Shown in pieces: positions 34,668-43,156 of a stretch of DNA of 54,647 nt. Origin of the DNA: Prauserella endophytica. Lineage in GTDB: Bacteria > Actinomycetota > Actinomycetes > Mycobacteriales > Pseudonocardiaceae. Within the stretch, counting starts at the first letter, position 1, and each line of letters opens with the position of its first letter. Under the pieces are notes generated by a model that saw only the letters and a program-made list of their open reading frames with translations, was not told the DNA's origin and made no database searches. Location: positions 1 through 54,647 of the forward strand of contig NZ_SWMS01000034.1 of NCBI RefSeq assembly GCF_005146945.1, read 5' to 3'. A program made the translations under genes and the position numbers.

Positions 34668-35995
34668 TGCAATTCCTTTCCTTCGGTTTCCGGCAGGACC
34701 AGTCCAAGCACGGCCGTGGCGACGAGGAACAGGTCGATGAAGATCACCGTGGTGGAGAAGCCACTGGCGTGGGCGAGCAGGAGGCCGACCAGGCTCGGAG
34801 CGACCGTGTTCGCAACGCGCTGGCCGAAGATGCCGAGGCTATAGCCCACACCGCGCACCGGGGACGGATACAGCTCGCCGATCCAGGTGTCCCAGACGCC
34901 CCAGGCGCCGAGGCTGAAGAAGGACAGCCCGAAAATTCCGGCGTAGAGCTCGGTCAGCGTGCTCGCGTTCGCGAAGTAGACCCCGCCCGCCGCCGCGGCC
35001 AGGACGTAACCGATGAACACCTTCTTGCGCCCGAACCGGCCGGTGAGCCACGAGGCGCTGAGGTAGCCGGGGATCATGAATACCGCGCTGATCGCCACGA
35101 AGCCCAGGCTCGACGACGCGGACAGCCCGCGTTCCTGCAGCAGTGTGGGCAGCCATGTCTGCAGGCCCCAGTACCCCCACGAGAACAGGAAGTTCACCGC
35201 GATCTGGATGATCGTGATGCGGCCGAGCGACCCCTTGAGCAACCCGAGGATGGAGCCCGCTTTCAGCCCGGGCACGGTGAGTGGCCGGTCGCGGTCCAGG
35301 TCCGTGGCACCGAGGCGGGCCAGCACGTCGTATGCCTCGTCCGAGCGGCCTTGCTGGGCGAGCCAGTACGGAGATTCCGGAACCCAGCGGCGGATCACCA
35401 GCGCCCACAGGCTCGCCGCGGCGCTGACGGCGACCACGGCGCGCCAGCCGTGATCACCGAACAGCGCGGCGACCGCGACGGCCGCCAGCACGCCGATCGG
35501 CCAGCCCGCCGCGAGGAAGACCGCCGCACGGCCACGGTTACGAACCGGAAGGAGCTCTTCGAAGTAGGGGAAGGTGATCGCGAAGACGCCCGCGAAGACG
35601 AAGCCGGACAGCAACCGCGTGGCCATCAGGACCTGGTAGTTGGGTGCGACGGTGCTGAGCAGGGTGAGCACGCCGTAGCCGGCAAAGCTCCACATGCACG
35701 TTCGCTGCCGCCCGATCCGATCGGCGACGGGACCCCACACGAGCGCGCCGGGGATCATGCCGAGGAACAGGGCCGAGATCACCAGGCCCAGCTGGGCGGT
35801 GGTGATGCCCAGACTGTGCTGCAGGTCCGCGGCGATGTAGGTGAGACTGAGCATCTCCCAGGACTCGATGGCGAACGCCACGAAGAGCGCGGCGCCTGCT
35901 TTGACGTGCGCCGCGGTGAGCGGCATCCGGGCGAAAACCGTGCCCACCGGTATCGTAGCGGCGGGGCCGGAATGGACCTGATCATCGGTGCTCAT
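34664..35995 (-). CDS. MFS transporter (AAHS/sugar-porter type)
   Basis: 443 residues, 12 predicted membrane segments. AFAIESWEMLSLTYIAADLQ in segment 1, GPVADRIGRQR in loop 2-3, ESPYWLAQQGR after segment 6 and GRFGRKKVF in loop 8-9 place it with the aromatic-acid/sugar-porter-like carriers. ATG 35995 follows GGAGGTGTTCG. It is the first gene of the operon with the racemase, HyuA-like and DUF917-like genes, and so should import their substrate. Confidence 0.9.
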   Translation of the reverse strand: MSTDDQVHSGPAATIPVGTVFARMPLTAAHVKAGAALFVAFAIESWEMLSLTYIAADLQHSLGITTAQLGLVISALFLGMIPGALVWGPVADRIGRQRTCMWSFAGYGVLTLLSTVAPNYQVLMATRLLSGFVFAGVFAITFPYFEELLPVRNRGRAAVFLAAGWPIGVLAAVAVAALFGDHGWRAVVAVSAAASLWALVIRRWVPESPYWLAQQGRSDEAYDVLARLGATDLDRDRPLTVPGLKAGSILGLLKGSLGRITIIQIAVNFLFSWGYWGLQTWLPTLLQERGLSASSSLGFVAISAVFMIPGYLSASWLTGRFGRKKVFIGYVLAAAAGGVYFANASTLTELYAGIFGLSFFSLGAWGVWDTWIGELYPSPVRGVGYSLGIFGQRVANTVAPSLVGLLLAHASGFSTTVIFIDLFLVATAVLGLVLPETEGKELQ

Positions 35996-35999
35996 CGAA

Positions 36000-36569
36000 C
36001 ACCTCCGGTGAGGGCGACTGGGGCGGATGAGTGCGGGACTGTAGGTGCCGCGCGAGTGGCCTCGATGTGCTCGGTGAACACCTCGGACCTTCGCGAGTGT
36101 GCTGTGCGCCACCTCGCACCGTCCGCCGGTGAACCGCGGTCCGCGGATCGCCGAACCGATTGCGCGTGCCGCTCCGCGTTACCTATCGGGTAGGGGCTGT
36201 CCGAGGGCAACGGCCTCGAGGGCGATCCACTGTGCCTCGGTAATGGCCGTATAGCCAGTGATCGGGCCCACCGGCGCGGTGGAAACCCACGGCCGTGCGG
36301 ATTGTTCCGGTCGCACGGACTGCCGCGCCCCCGGCTCTCCGGACGGTGTGCGTGGCCAGGTCGCGCGCGACGTCGAGGGCAACCCTGTCGTGACGGTGAA
36401 CCTGGCCAGGCAGGTCGCGCAGGCACCGCGCAACACGGCGCGGGGGTCTCTGGCGGCGCCCGGCGAGCTCCGCCGACGTCGTCCGGCTCCGAGTCGTTGC
36501 CGGACGGGCGGCCTCACCCGGTCTCGCCGAAGCCAGCGGAGACGCCGGTCGGCGTCTCGGAGATCCCCT
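36000..36569. other. Intergenic, no gene recognised
   Basis: Upstream of the MFS operon and downstream of the PAP2 fossil. Frames on both strands are Arg/Pro-rich and show no domain. A short minus-strand stretch ending at 36183 (AITEAQWIALEAVALGQPLP) has a protein-like composition but could not be assigned. Confidence 0.4.
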
Positions 36570-37120
36570 CCACCGCGACCAGAGCACCACGCACAGGAAT
36601 GCGACCGCGGCGAACACCAGTGATTGTGTGACAGGATCTCGCGCTCCGGCGGCGAGCCCACCGACCACCGACAGTTCGAAGGCGACAGCCGACAGCGCAC
36701 GAGTGCACCACGGGATGCCGGGGCCGGGTTGGCAGCAACCGGACCGCGAGGCTGTAGAGGGCGCAAGCCAGCAACGTGGCTGCCAAGACGTCACTGGGTC
36801 GGTGGTGGTAAGGGGCATGGACTGCGGCGGCCAAGACAGCGAGCCACAGCATGCCCGCGGCGACGACGTACGGGCGGATGCGTGGAGACGCGACGAGGAC
36901 GGCGCCGAGGGCGAGTCCGGCACGGGCGGACATACCCGCTCGGAAAGCTCGCCTCCATGAGCGCGACCGGCGCGTTCGCCAGGCCAAGGCGAGGGAGGAT
37001 CTTGCGGAGTAGCTCGGTGCCACCCAAAGCCCATGACGACACCGGCAGCCGCGCAGCCTCGCCACCAGCACCTGCGCGCCAGGACGCAGCCACGATCGCG
37101 ACCACACCCACGATCAGGGT
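36570..37120 (-). pseudogene. PAP2-family phosphatase pseudogene
   Basis: Segments of a membrane-bound phosphatidic-acid-phosphatase-2 protein appear in three minus-strand frames: LLRKILPRLGLANAPVALME followed by SFPSGYV; then AGLALGAVLVASPRIRPYVV, AAGMLWLAVLAAAVHAPYHH and RPSDVLAATLLACALYSLAV; then SLVFAAVAFLCVVLWSR. The conserved SGH triad residue is Tyr (SFPSGYV), while the H-R-x-S-D box remains. Frame changes near 36945 and 36720 inactivate it. Confidence 0.65.
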
Positions 37121-37611
37121 CGGCTCAGCCGCATCCCCCAGTGGGGGCAGGGTAGGACCGTGCGCACCGCAGTTCCCGACCAGTCGTAGATCCACTCGTC
37201 TTCAGCACCGTTGGTGCCGGCCAGCAGTGCGTTCTCCGCTCGTTGTCCGAACGGGGCGCAGACGGCGATGAGGTAGACCGCTAGGTCCGAGCAGATACAA
37301 CAGCGCTGACGTTCGCCGCCATGTCACACGTGAAGACTCTCGCTCGAATGTGGCTTCCGGGAACGAGCCAGGGGTGTCCGGAGGTGTGGATCGGTTCGCG
37401 GATCGTGCTGCGTCCTTGCTTCTTCCCTTCTGTTCCGCGGACACCAGTTCTGGGACGTGTCCCCGGCTAACGCAGGGCCGATGAGTTGGCACAGCGCGCG
37501 CCGAGCGACGACGGAGATCGCCGCGACCGTAGCCTGGTCGGACTCGGTATGCGTGGTGACCACCGTCGGCCCGGCCCGGTACAGGCCTTCCGCCGTCCTG
37601 GCGGCCCATAG

Positions 37612-38179
37612 AGCCGGACTGCCGCAGCACCCGTCAACGAAGGCACAGATCTCGACGTCCTGTCGGCGTTGAACGACTACGACCATCCGCAGCGGCGTGC
37701 CGTCGAGTCGGTCAAGCCTGGGCAGACACTCGTGATGGACCGCCAGGGCGTCGGGCGGGCCACCGCCGCCGGGGACATTCTGATCACCCGGTTGCCGCGC
37801 CTGGGTGCCGCGGCGATCATCACCGACGGCTCGTTCCGCGATTCACCGAGCCTGCGCGACCTGGAATTTTGCAACTTCCCGGCGAACGTCTCGGCCATGA
37901 CGAACCTAGCCCTGCACAACGCCGTGGACGTGCAGGTGCCCATCGGCTGAGCCGGCGTCCTGGTCTTTCCCGGCGACGTACTCGTCGGTGACGAGGAAGG
38001 AATCATCTGCGTTCCCCGGGACATCGCCGAATCGGGCGAAGGACGCCGTCGAGCAAACCCGGCTCGGGGAATTCGTGCTCGCCAGGATCGACGACGGCGC
38101 ACCACTGCACGGAACCTATCCACGCGACGAGAAAACTCTGGCGGAATACCCGTGCTGGCGCGAACAAGGCCAGTCGTGA
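37612..38179 (+). pseudogene. RraA-family (HMG aldolase-like) pseudogene
   Basis: Reads KPGQTLVMDRQGVGRATAAG, GDILITRLPRLGAAAIITDG and SFRDSPSLRDLEF, then NVSAMTNLALHNAVDVQVPI, which is the core of RraA/4-hydroxy-4-methyl-2-oxoglutarate aldolase-like proteins. An in-frame TGA (37948-37950) interrupts PIG-x-GVLVFPGDVLVGDEEG, and a further frameshift near 38035 moves to RLGEFVLARIDDGAPLHGTY before the stop at 38179. The N-terminal 70 or so residues are also missing. It is convergent with the MFS gene at 38186. Confidence 0.7.
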
Positions 38180-38185
38180 TGCTCG

Positions 38186-39448
38186 TCAGCCCTCGGCGTC
38201 CGCGACTTCCGGCGGGCGGGTGCGCCCGGCCATGAACAGGGCGAACGCACCGCCCAGGGTGGCGATGGCGGCACCGGCCAGCAGCGGGCCGTAGGAACCG
38301 AGCATGGTCACCACGAGACCGGCCGCGAACGGGCCCGCCGCCCGGGCGATGACGACGAAAACCGACAGCAACCCGTTGACCCGGCCGTAGTTCAGCACGC
38401 CGTAGTACTCGGCGACCATCGTGCCCCGCAATAACTCCGACAGTCCGAACCCGATCCCGAACAGAACCACGAACAGCGCGATCGACACGGTCGACCGGGT
38501 GCCGCTGCCGGCCGTGGTTAACGGGAGGAACAGCGCCACGCCCTGCGTCGCGAAGACCAGGCAGCTGGCGCGGTCGACCGGCATCCGGGCCCCCACCGCG
38601 GTCATCGCCAGCCTGCCGAGCACCTGCAGCAGCCCGATCGCCGCGGAGGCCAGGGTCGCCATCGCGAGCGAATATCCCCGGCCGAGGAGGTAGGCCACGA
38701 GGCTGATGATCACCGCGAACTTGGCCGCGTTGACCAGGAACAGTGACATCGCGATCCACCGGAACGATGGCGTGTGGAACACGATCGAGCGCAGGCTGAC
38801 CGGCGAGGTCACGGCGTCCTGCCGGGTGCGCGCCGTTGCCGCGGCGGCACCGTCCGGCACCAGCCCCAGGTCCGAGGGCCACCGACGCAGCAGCAGCGCG
38901 TGTATCGGCAGGCCGACCAGCGCCACCGTGCAGGCCAGCACTAGCAGGGCGTCGCGCCAGCCGACGGTATCGACCAGCACGCCAGTCAGCGGGACGAACA
39001 CCGTGCTGGACAGCCCGCCCACGACAGTGATGATCATGACGGCGCGGGGGCGATGCACCCGGAACCACGACGTCGTCACCGCGAAGGCCGGCTCGTACAA
39101 CGTCATCGCCATCGCCACGCCTGCGGCCACGAACAGCCCGAAGAAGCCGGGCAGCGTCTCCACAAAGGACCATCCGACGAGCACCCCGATGCTCAGCAGG
39201 CTGCCGGTGGTCATCACGCTGCGCGCCCCGCGCGCGTCGATCCACCTGCCGACCGGCACCGCGACCAGCGCGGACACCAGCAGCCCCGCGGCATAAGCCG
39301 TGTTCATCTGCGACAACGACCAACCCAGCTCGAGCTTCATCGGCCCCACCAACACCGAGAAGCCGTAGATCAGCACGCCCCACGACACCAGCTCCGAGAC
39401 GCTGAGGCCACCGACCATGAGCCAGCCGTAATAAACCCGACCACGCAC
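38186..39448 (-). CDS. MFS transporter (oxalate/formate antiporter-like)
   Basis: 420 residues, 12 membrane segments. The N-terminus RGRVYYGWLMVGGLSVSELV is typical of the oxalate:formate and monocarboxylate group, as is GRWIDARGARSVM in loop 2-3. I chose GTG 39448 because GGAGA precedes it at good spacing; the frame extends to a GTG at 39490 that overlaps the LhgO pseudogene. It probably imported a hydroxy or dicarboxylic acid for the neighbouring oxidase and TPP enzyme. Confidence 0.87.
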   Translation of the reverse strand: MRGRVYYGWLMVGGLSVSELVSWGVLIYGFSVLVGPMKLELGWSLSQMNTAYAAGLLVSALVAVPVGRWIDARGARSVMTTGSLLSIGVLVGWSFVETLPGFFGLFVAAGVAMAMTLYEPAFAVTTSWFRVHRPRAVMIITVVGGLSSTVFVPLTGVLVDTVGWRDALLVLACTVALVGLPIHALLLRRWPSDLGLVPDGAAAATARTRQDAVTSPVSLRSIVFHTPSFRWIAMSLFLVNAAKFAVIISLVAYLLGRGYSLAMATLASAAIGLLQVLGRLAMTAVGARMPVDRASCLVFATQGVALFLPLTTAGSGTRSTVSIALFVVLFGIGFGLSELLRGTMVAEYYGVLNYGRVNGLLSVFVVIARAAGPFAAGLVVTMLGSYGPLLAGAAIATLGGAFALFMAGRTRPPEVADAEG

Positions 39449-39468
39449 TCGTTTGTCTCCGAAGATCG

Positions 39469-40493
39469 CTAGCCGGCTTGGCCCAGGCACCGCCGTGCGA
39501 TCTCCCGGCCGATGGGAAACGCCGCGGTTGCGGCCGGCGACGGCGCGTTGAGCACGTGCACGAACCGCTCGTCCTCGGCGAAGGCGAAGTCGTCAACCAA
39601 CGTGCCGTCGTCCCGGATCGCCTGCGCGCGGACGCCGGCCGGTGCCGCGACCAGGTCCGCGGAGCGCACCTCGGGCACCAGTCGGCGTACCGCGCTCACG
39701 AACAGCGGCTTGATCATCGACCGCAGCACCTCGCCCCCGCCCTCGCGCCAGTAGCGCCGGGCGAGCACCCGCAGGCCGCGGTTGGTGGCCACGTCTCGCA
39801 CGCCCGCCCAGTCGACCGAGGTCTTGCTATACCCCTCCCTGGCGAACGCGAGCACCGCGTTGGGTCCGATATGGACGCCACCGTTGATCATCCGGGTCAG
39901 GTGTACGCCCAAGAACGGGAAGGCGGGATCCGGCACCGGGTACACCAGGCCGCGCACCAGGTGCTCCCGATCGTGCCTCAGTTCGAAGTACTCCCCGCGA
40001 AACGGCACGATCCGTACCCCGTCGCGATGCCCGCCGATCCGCGCCAGCCGATCGCTGTGCAGGCCGGCGCAGTTGGCCACCCGCCGCACGACCACCTCAC
40101 CCCGATCGGTTTCCACCACGACCTCGCGCGCACCGCCGGAGAACCCGGTCACCCGTGTCGAGCTCATCATGCGCACCCCTCGTTCGCGCAAGATGTCCGC
40201 GAGCTTTTTCGCCACCGCGGCGAAATCACAGGTTCCGGTGGCGGGCACGTGCAGACCGGCCAGGCCACGAACGTGCGGCTCGTGTTCCCGGATCTGCTCA
40301 GGCGTGAGCGGTGCACGGACAGCCCGTGGTGGATCACGCCGCTGTTGTGGCCGGTCTGGTGCTCGGCCCAGCCGTCCTCCTTCTCCAGCACGACAACCGA
40401 GCGGGACGGGTCGGCGTCGGTGATGGCTAGCGCGGTGGTCAGCCCCAGGATCCCACCGCCGACCACGGCGATGTCATGCGTCGGTTCGGTCAT
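39469..40493 (-). pseudogene. lhgO: L-2-hydroxyglutarate oxidase gene with internal deletion
   Basis: The 5' part (ATG 40493) encodes [20 protein letters not shown] and [13 protein letters not shown], the FAD-binding start and the conserved HNSGVIH of LhgO. The 3' part in another frame begins [20 protein letters not shown] and continues to a proper C-terminus (stop 39469). In the family about 60 residues separate these blocks; here they are joined at about 40300-40325 with a frame change. So a deletion of roughly 190 bases removed part of the FAD/substrate domain. FAD-dependent oxidation of L-2-hydroxyglutarate is therefore lost. Confidence 0.8.
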
Positions 40494-40502
40494 GACGCCC
40501 GC

Positions 40503-42110
40503 TCACACCCTAAACTCGAGCAGGGTCGGCCGTTGCCCGGCCAGGAACCGGTCGAGTTGTACGTCCAGCTCCTCGAGCGAGTCCACCACCTCGCCAACGC
40601 AGCCGAAGGACCGCGCGTACTGCGCGAAATCCGGATTGACTAGCGAGGTGCCCACAACGCGACCGGGGTACTTCTTCTCCTGGTGCGCGCGGATCGTGCC
40701 GTACATCGAGTTGTTGATCACGACCACGAGCACCGGGAGCCCATACCGCACGGCGGTGGCCAGTTCGTTGCCGGACATGAGGAAGCACCCGTCACCGGCG
40801 AACGCCACCGACGTCCGCTCCGGGAACGCGACCTTCGCCGCGATGGCAGCCGGGAGCCCATAGCCCATCGATCCGCTCGTCGGCGCGACCTGCGCCGGGA
40901 AGCTGCCGAAGGCAGAGTTCCGGTGCACGGAGACGGCGTAGTTCCCGGCGCCGCTGGCGATCAACGCGTCCGCGGGTAGCTTGGCCCGGACCGCGCGGAC
41001 GAACTCCGCCAGGCGCGAGGCGTCGCCCTGGTTCTCGATCGCAACCCAGTCGCGGTACCGAGCCCGGGCGTCCGCGGCCCAGTCGGCCCACCGGGGCGCC
41101 ACCGGCGCCTCCGCGGTGCCCAGCTGTTCGCAGAACGCTTGGAGATCAGCGTGGATGGCCAGTTCAGGCTGGTAGACCCGGCCCAGCTCTTCCTCGCCGA
41201 CATGGACGTGCACCAGTCGCTGGCGCGGGCGCGGCGACTTCAGCAGACGGTATCCGGCGGTGGTGATGGCATCCAGCCGGCAGCCGATCGCGAGCACGAC
41301 GTCGGCGGAGGTAACCTGCTCGGCCAGGCCGGGGTTCACCTGCACTCCCAGATCACCGACGTAGCAGTCGGAGGCGTTGTCGAAGGCGTCCTGCCGCCGG
41401 AACGCGTTGGCCACCGGCAGCCGCCACGCTTCGGCGAATTTCTTGAGCGCGTCCGCGACCCCCTGACTCCAGCCGGGCCCGCCGACGATCGCGATCGGAC
41501 GCTCGGCCTCGGCGAGCATCGCCGCTACAGCGGCGATCTGCTCGCCGGACGGGCGCGGGCGGGCTACCGTGGTGGCCACCACTTTCTCAGCCTCGGCCTG
41601 TCCGAACAGCATGTCCTCGGGCAGCCCGATGACCACCGGACCCGGGCGACCACCGGTGGCCACCCGGAAGGCGCGGCTGATCAGTTCCGGCAGGCGTTCG
41701 GTGTCCCGGATGGACACCACCCACTTCGCCAGGTCGCCGAAGGTCTGTTCCAGGTTCACCTCTTGGAAGGTGTCGCGATGCCGGGCCCGGTTCGGCGGCT
41801 CGCCGACGAACAGGATCATCGGGCTGGAGTCCTGGGCTGCGTTGTGCACGCCGACGCTGGCATGGGTGACCCCCGGCCCACGGGTGACCAGGCAGATCCC
41901 CGGCCGCCCGGTGAGCTTGCCGGTCGCCTCGGCCATCGTCGCGGCACCCGCCTCGTGCCGGCAGGTGACGAAGGTGAACGGTGGCGTGGAGTCGTACATG
42001 GCGTCCAGCACGGGCAGGTAGCTCTCCCCGGGGACGCCGAACGCCGTGGTGACCCCGTGCGCAAGCAACTGGTCGACGACGAGCTGACCGCCGCTTCTTG
42101 CGGTAGGCAT
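40503..42110 (-). CDS. Thiamine-diphosphate-dependent enzyme (acetolactate synthase/benzoylformate decarboxylase-like)
   Basis: 535 residues with the three-domain POX fold. The TPP-activating Glu is in FGVPGESYLPVLDAMYD, and the TPP/Mg motif is GDGCFLMSGNELATAVRYGL followed by INNSMYGTI. No acetolactate synthase small subunit is nearby, so a 2-keto-acid decarboxylase or ligase role in catabolism is as likely as acetolactate synthesis. ATG 42110 follows GGGAGGG. It lies directly upstream of the broken LhgO gene and downstream of the FCD-GntR gene. Confidence 0.88.
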   Translation of the reverse strand: MPTARSGGQLVVDQLLAHGVTTAFGVPGESYLPVLDAMYDSTPPFTFVTCRHEAGAATMAEATGKLTGRPGICLVTRGPGVTHASVGVHNAAQDSSPMILFVGEPPNRARHRDTFQEVNLEQTFGDLAKWVVSIRDTERLPELISRAFRVATGGRPGPVVIGLPEDMLFGQAEAEKVVATTVARPRPSGEQIAAVAAMLAEAERPIAIVGGPGWSQGVADALKKFAEAWRLPVANAFRRQDAFDNASDCYVGDLGVQVNPGLAEQVTSADVVLAIGCRLDAITTAGYRLLKSPRPRQRLVHVHVGEEELGRVYQPELAIHADLQAFCEQLGTAEAPVAPRWADWAADARARYRDWVAIENQGDASRLAEFVRAVRAKLPADALIASGAGNYAVSVHRNSAFGSFPAQVAPTSGSMGYGLPAAIAAKVAFPERTSVAFAGDGCFLMSGNELATAVRYGLPVLVVVINNSMYGTIRAHQEKKYPGRVVGTSLVNPDFAQYARSFGCVGEVVDSLEELDVQLDRFLAGQRPTLLEFRV

Positions 42111-42229
42111 GTGAAACCCTCCCAAGGGTATGAAAAGGAAACCGACCGTGTGCCGCCGTCCGCGGGCAGGAGCCAGCCACCGAAGCGACACGCGGGCAGA
42201 CTCACGAATGAATAGGCGATCTGTCCTAG

Positions 42230-42265
42230 CTGGCTACTGGCCGCCAGTTTCTTGTACTGGCTACT
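42230..42265. promoter_or_regulatory. Palindrome flanked by direct repeats upstream of the TPP enzyme
   Basis: ACTGGC-C-GCCAGT (42236-42248) is a perfect palindrome. The nine-mer CTGGCTACT occurs at 42230-42238 and again at 42257-42265, the second overlapping the gntR stop codon. Operator for the TPP/lhgO/MFS genes or a terminator for gntR. Confidence 0.35.
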
Positions 42266-43010
42266 TGCCGGAACTCTCTTTCTCGGCAACGCGATCCGCG
42301 AACTTCAACAGCACCTGGATGTGGCCGCGCAGCAGCTTGCGCACCGTGGCGGCGTCCTTGCGACGGACCGCCGCGAGGATTTCCTTGTGCTGCGCGCCCT
42401 CGTCGATCGGGTCGGCGTTGTCGTCCCAGCTGGCGAGCGCGATCAACGCGATCTGATCCTGCAGCTGATCGAGGAAGGAGATGATGAGGTCGTTGTCGTG
42501 CTGTGAATAGAGCACGCGGTGGAACTCACGGTTCTCCGCGGCCACCGTGACCCAGTCCTTCTCCTTGGCGGCCGCCGCACTGCGCTCCAGCGCCGCCTTT
42601 GCCTTCGCCAGTGCTTCCTTGTCGAAGTTCGCGAGCGAACCGGCGACGATATCCGGTTCCAGCATCATCCGGGCCTGCTGGACCGACCGGATCATGTGCG
42701 AAGTCACCTTGCGCACGGTCATACCGTGGTAGGTATTGGACTCGACGAGGCCGCGCCGGGACAGGATGATCAATGCTTCCCGAACGGGCGTCTTGGACGT
42801 GCCGAGCACCAGCGCGAGTTCGCGTTCCACGAGCTGCTGGCCACTACTCAACTGACCGGTGAGAATCCACTCCCGCAATGCCGCCTCGACCAAGTCGGTG
42901 CGTGACACGGTCTTACCCAGAGTCGGGTTCTTCAGCTGCCGCAGATCGGGCATGAACTCATCACCACTACGCTGATTGCACCATTCGACTGGTTTGAATT
43001 GTTGTTCCAC
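42261..43010 (-). CDS. GntR-family (FCD/FadR subfamily) transcriptional regulator
   Basis: 249 residues. The N-terminal winged helix (VERELALVLGTSKTPVREAL, then RRGLVESNTYHGMTV) is followed by an all-helical FCD ligand domain with its metal-binding residues (Asp/His in ENREFHRVLYSQHDND, and a later GHIQVLLKF). Start GTG 43010 follows GGAGG; an internal ATG at 42953 is possible. A palindrome overlaps the start, suggesting autoregulation, and similar sites occur ahead of the aldehyde dehydrogenase at 46232 and the CoA-transferase at 50961. Confidence 0.9.
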   Translation of the reverse strand: MEQQFKPVEWCNQRSGDEFMPDLRQLKNPTLGKTVSRTDLVEAALREWILTGQLSSGQQLVERELALVLGTSKTPVREALIILSRRGLVESNTYHGMTVRKVTSHMIRSVQQARMMLEPDIVAGSLANFDKEALAKAKAALERSAAAAKEKDWVTVAAENREFHRVLYSQHDNDLIISFLDQLQDQIALIALASWDDNADPIDEGAQHKEILAAVRRKDAATVRKLLRGHIQVLLKFADRVAEKESSGK

Positions 43011-43020
43011 ATCATATGTG
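43008..43020. promoter_or_regulatory. FCD-GntR operator candidate at its own start
   Basis: CACAT-CAT-ATGTG, a perfect palindrome overlapping the GTG start of the regulator. The core ACAT-N3-ATGT recurs at 46117-46127. Confidence 0.45.
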
Positions 43021-43156
43021 TCCTCCGGTCATCATACCGATCGCCAAACCGACCAGAGTCGGTGTCCTCTGCAGGCGAGGAGCACGCCCGTGTCACCACT
43101 CAGCGCATCCCCGCTTTGGAGGGCCTCCCTAGCCAGGGCCGCTGAAGGCGGTCGAG

